64,000 bases of DNA from Sphingobium cloacae (GTDB lineage: Bacteria; Pseudomonadota; Alphaproteobacteria; Sphingomonadales; Sphingomonadaceae). Below, piece by piece: positions 62,633 through 64,000 of this stretch. Under the pieces are notes generated by a model. That model did no database searches. It saw nothing but the letters and a program-made list of their open reading frames with translations, and had not been told where the DNA came from. Positions within the stretch are counted from its first letter, which is position 1. The number at the start of each line of letters is the position of its first letter. The DNA lies in contig NZ_AP017655.1 in NCBI RefSeq assembly GCF_002355855.1, positions 1,612,001 to 1,676,000 on the forward strand, written 5' to 3'. Made by a program: the position numbers and the translations under genes.

Positions 62633-64000
62633 TCACATATGGATGGGCTTGCCGGTCACGGCCATGGCCGCTTCCTTGATGGCTTCGCTGTGCGTCGGGT
62701 GGGCGTGGCAGGTATAGGCGATGTCCTCGCTCGACGCGCCGAACTCCATGGCCTGCGCGGCCTGCGCGATCATCGTGCCCGCGACGCTGGCGATGATCCA
62801 GACGCCCAGCACCCGGTCGGTTTCCGCGTCGGCGATCACCTTCACGAAGCCGTCGGGCTCATGATTGGTCTTGGCGCGGCTGTTCGCCAGCATGGGGAAT
62901 TTGCCGACCTTGACCGCGCCGCGTTCCTTCGCGGCTTCCTCGGTCAGGCCCACGCCCGCGATTTCGGGGCTGGTGTAGACGACCGAGGGAATCACGTCAT
63001 GGTTCACGATGCCGGTGAGGCCCGCGATATTCTCCGCGACGGCGATGCCTTCATCCTCGGCCTTGTGCGCCAGCATCGGGCCGGGGATCACGTCGCCAAT
63101 GGCCCAGACGCCCGGGACCTTGGTGGCGAAGTCATGATCGGTCTCGATCTGGCCGCGGGCGTTCAGTTCCAGCCCGATCTTGTCGAGGCCCAGCCCTTCC
63201 GTATTCGGACGGCGACCGATGGACACCAGCACGACATCCGCCTCGATCGTTTCCACGTCGCCGCCCGCGGCGGGCTCGACGGTCAGTTCGACATGCTTGC
63301 CCTTGACCTTCGCGCCCGTGACCTTGGTGCCGAGCTTGTAGTCGAAGCCCTGCTTCTTGAAGATCTTGCTGGCTTCCTTGCGGACTTCGCCGTCCATGCC
63401 GGGCAGGATCTGGTCGAGATATTCGACTACCGTGACCTTCGCGCCCAGACGCCGCCAGACGCTGCCCAGTTCCAGGCCGATGACGCCGCCGCCGATGACG
63501 ACGAGACGGTCCGGCACCTTGTCCAGTTCCAGCGCACCGGTGGAATCGACGATCAGGCCCTTTTTATTATCGACCGCGACGCCCGGAAGCGGCGCGACCG
63601 ACGATCCGGTGGCGATGACGATGTTCTTCGCCGTCACCGCCTTGCCAGCGACCTCGACCGCATTGGGGCCGGTGAAGGTGGCAAGGCCCTTCAGCCAGTC
63701 GACCTTGTTCTTCTTGAAGAGAAATTCGATGCCGCCGGTCAGGCCCTTCACCGCATCCTGGCGCTGGCCCTGCATGGTGTCGAGGTCGAGGCTCATCTTG
63801 TCGATCCTGACGCCCAGCTTCGCGAGCGCGCCGCCCGCCGCTTCCTCATAGAGTTCCGACGCGTGCAGCAGCGCCTTGGACGGGATGCAGCCGACATTGA
63901 GGCAGGTGCCGCCCAACGTCTCGCGGCTTTCGGCACAGGCGGTCTTGAGGCCCAGCTGCGCCGCGCGGATCGCCGCGACATAACCGCCGGGGCCAGCCCC
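62633..64000 (-). CDS. lpdA: Dihydrolipoyl dehydrogenase (5' end beyond right edge)
   Basis: At least 455 residues of the E3 subunit of 2-oxo acid dehydrogenase complexes, which reoxidises dihydrolipoamide with NAD. The redox disulfide is in GGTCLNVGC, the FAD motif GAGPGGYVAA lies at the window edge, the NAD site is VVIGGGVIGLE, and the C-terminal HAHPTHSEA holds the catalytic His-Glu pair. Only the first few codons are outside the window. In this order it normally follows odhAB genes. Confidence 0.96.
   Translation of the reverse strand, partial: GAGPGGYVAAIRAAQLGLKTACAESRETLGGTCLNVGCIPSKALLHASELYEEAAGGALAKLGVRIDKMSLDLDTMQGQRQDAVKGLTGGIEFLFKKNKVDWLKGLATFTGPNAVEVAGKAVTAKNIVIATGSSVAPLPGVAVDNKKGLIVDSTGALELDKVPDRLVVIGGGVIGLELGSVWRRLGAKVTVVEYLDQILPGMDGEVRKEASKIFKKQGFDYKLGTKVTGAKVKGKHVELTVEPAAGGDVETIEADVVLVSIGRRPNTEGLGLDKIGLELNARGQIETDHDFATKVPGVWAIGDVIPGPMLAHKAEDEGIAVAENIAGLTGIVNHDVIPSVVYTSPEIAGVGLTEEAAKERGAVKVGKFPMLANSRAKTNHEPDGFVKVIADAETDRVLGVWIIASVAGTMIAQAAQAMEFGASSEDIAYTCHAHPTHSEAIKEAAMAVTGKPIHM

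Noticed and set aside
1..64000. CRISPR arrays, rRNA genes and prophage structural genes
   Set aside because: No regularly spaced repeats, no rRNA-like stretches and no capsid, tail or terminase genes were seen in the window.

Overview
The window is GC-rich DNA that looks like a sphingomonad-type alphaproteobacterium (Sphingobium, Sphingomonas or Novosphingobium relatives). This rests on the conserved housekeeping block at the right, the several TonB-dependent receptors, beta-class glutathione S-transferases and Ti/RSF1010-type mobilisation genes. Genus is inference; no database search was possible.

Bases 1-20.2 kb form a catabolic region. A minus-strand, operon-like run (11520 down to 4135) encodes an aldehyde dehydrogenase, VOC protein, amino-acid-synthesis-family protein, alpha/beta hydrolase, ThDP enzyme, SDR-like protein, cytochrome b561 and carboxymuconolactone-decarboxylase-like protein. 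Divergent to it lie a 2-hydroxypentadienoate-hydratase-like enzyme and a second SDR-like protein. A two-component-type flavin monooxygenase and the start of another aldehyde dehydrogenase lie at the far left. Together they resemble ring hydroxylation, ring cleavage and C-C hydrolysis, but the substrate cannot be read from the sequence. Both SDR-like proteins appear to lack the Ser-Tyr-Lys catalytic triad. Next come a GNAT acetyltransferase, two MFS transporters, a cation-efflux protein, a FhuF-like reductase pair and a GST.

Bases 21.9-38.0 kb hold the most unusual content: two diverged copies of one envelope cassette. Each has a TonB-dependent receptor, a small exported protein whose predicted mature N-terminus is His-His-Ser-Phe (DUF6152-like), an uncharacterised exported protein of about 263 residues, and a nearby lipoprotein with a C-terminal haem motif. 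Associated genes are two DUF6644-like membrane proteins, a sterol-desaturase-like hydroxylase with its ferredoxin, a beta-propeller protein and a membrane-anchored ToxR-like regulator whose paralogue sits at 2.2 kb. A 15-bp motif (GTTTAC, two variable bases, AACGCAA) is shared upstream of both receptor cassettes and of the monooxygenase, suggesting a common regulon.

Bases 38.5-40.8 kb carry a GST, a RidA protein and a D-amino-acid dehydrogenase. From about 41.35 to 54.93 kb is a decayed mobilisable element. It has a Dam-type methylase gene split by an IS21-family element with a perfect 8-bp target duplication, an orphan gene behind a palindrome, a chimera of an AraC-type regulator and the tail of a tyrosine recombinase, DUF2274/traD/traC, a putative RSF1010/Ti-type oriT, traA, alpA and a large serine recombinase whose last codons lie within tRNA-Arg(CCT).

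From the tRNA to the right edge is ordinary chromosome: DUF1178, nitrilase-like hydrolase, grxC, ComF, methyltransferase, metallophosphoesterase, lipid kinase, glmU, gph and lpdA (cut by the window edge). No rRNA or CRISPR array was seen.
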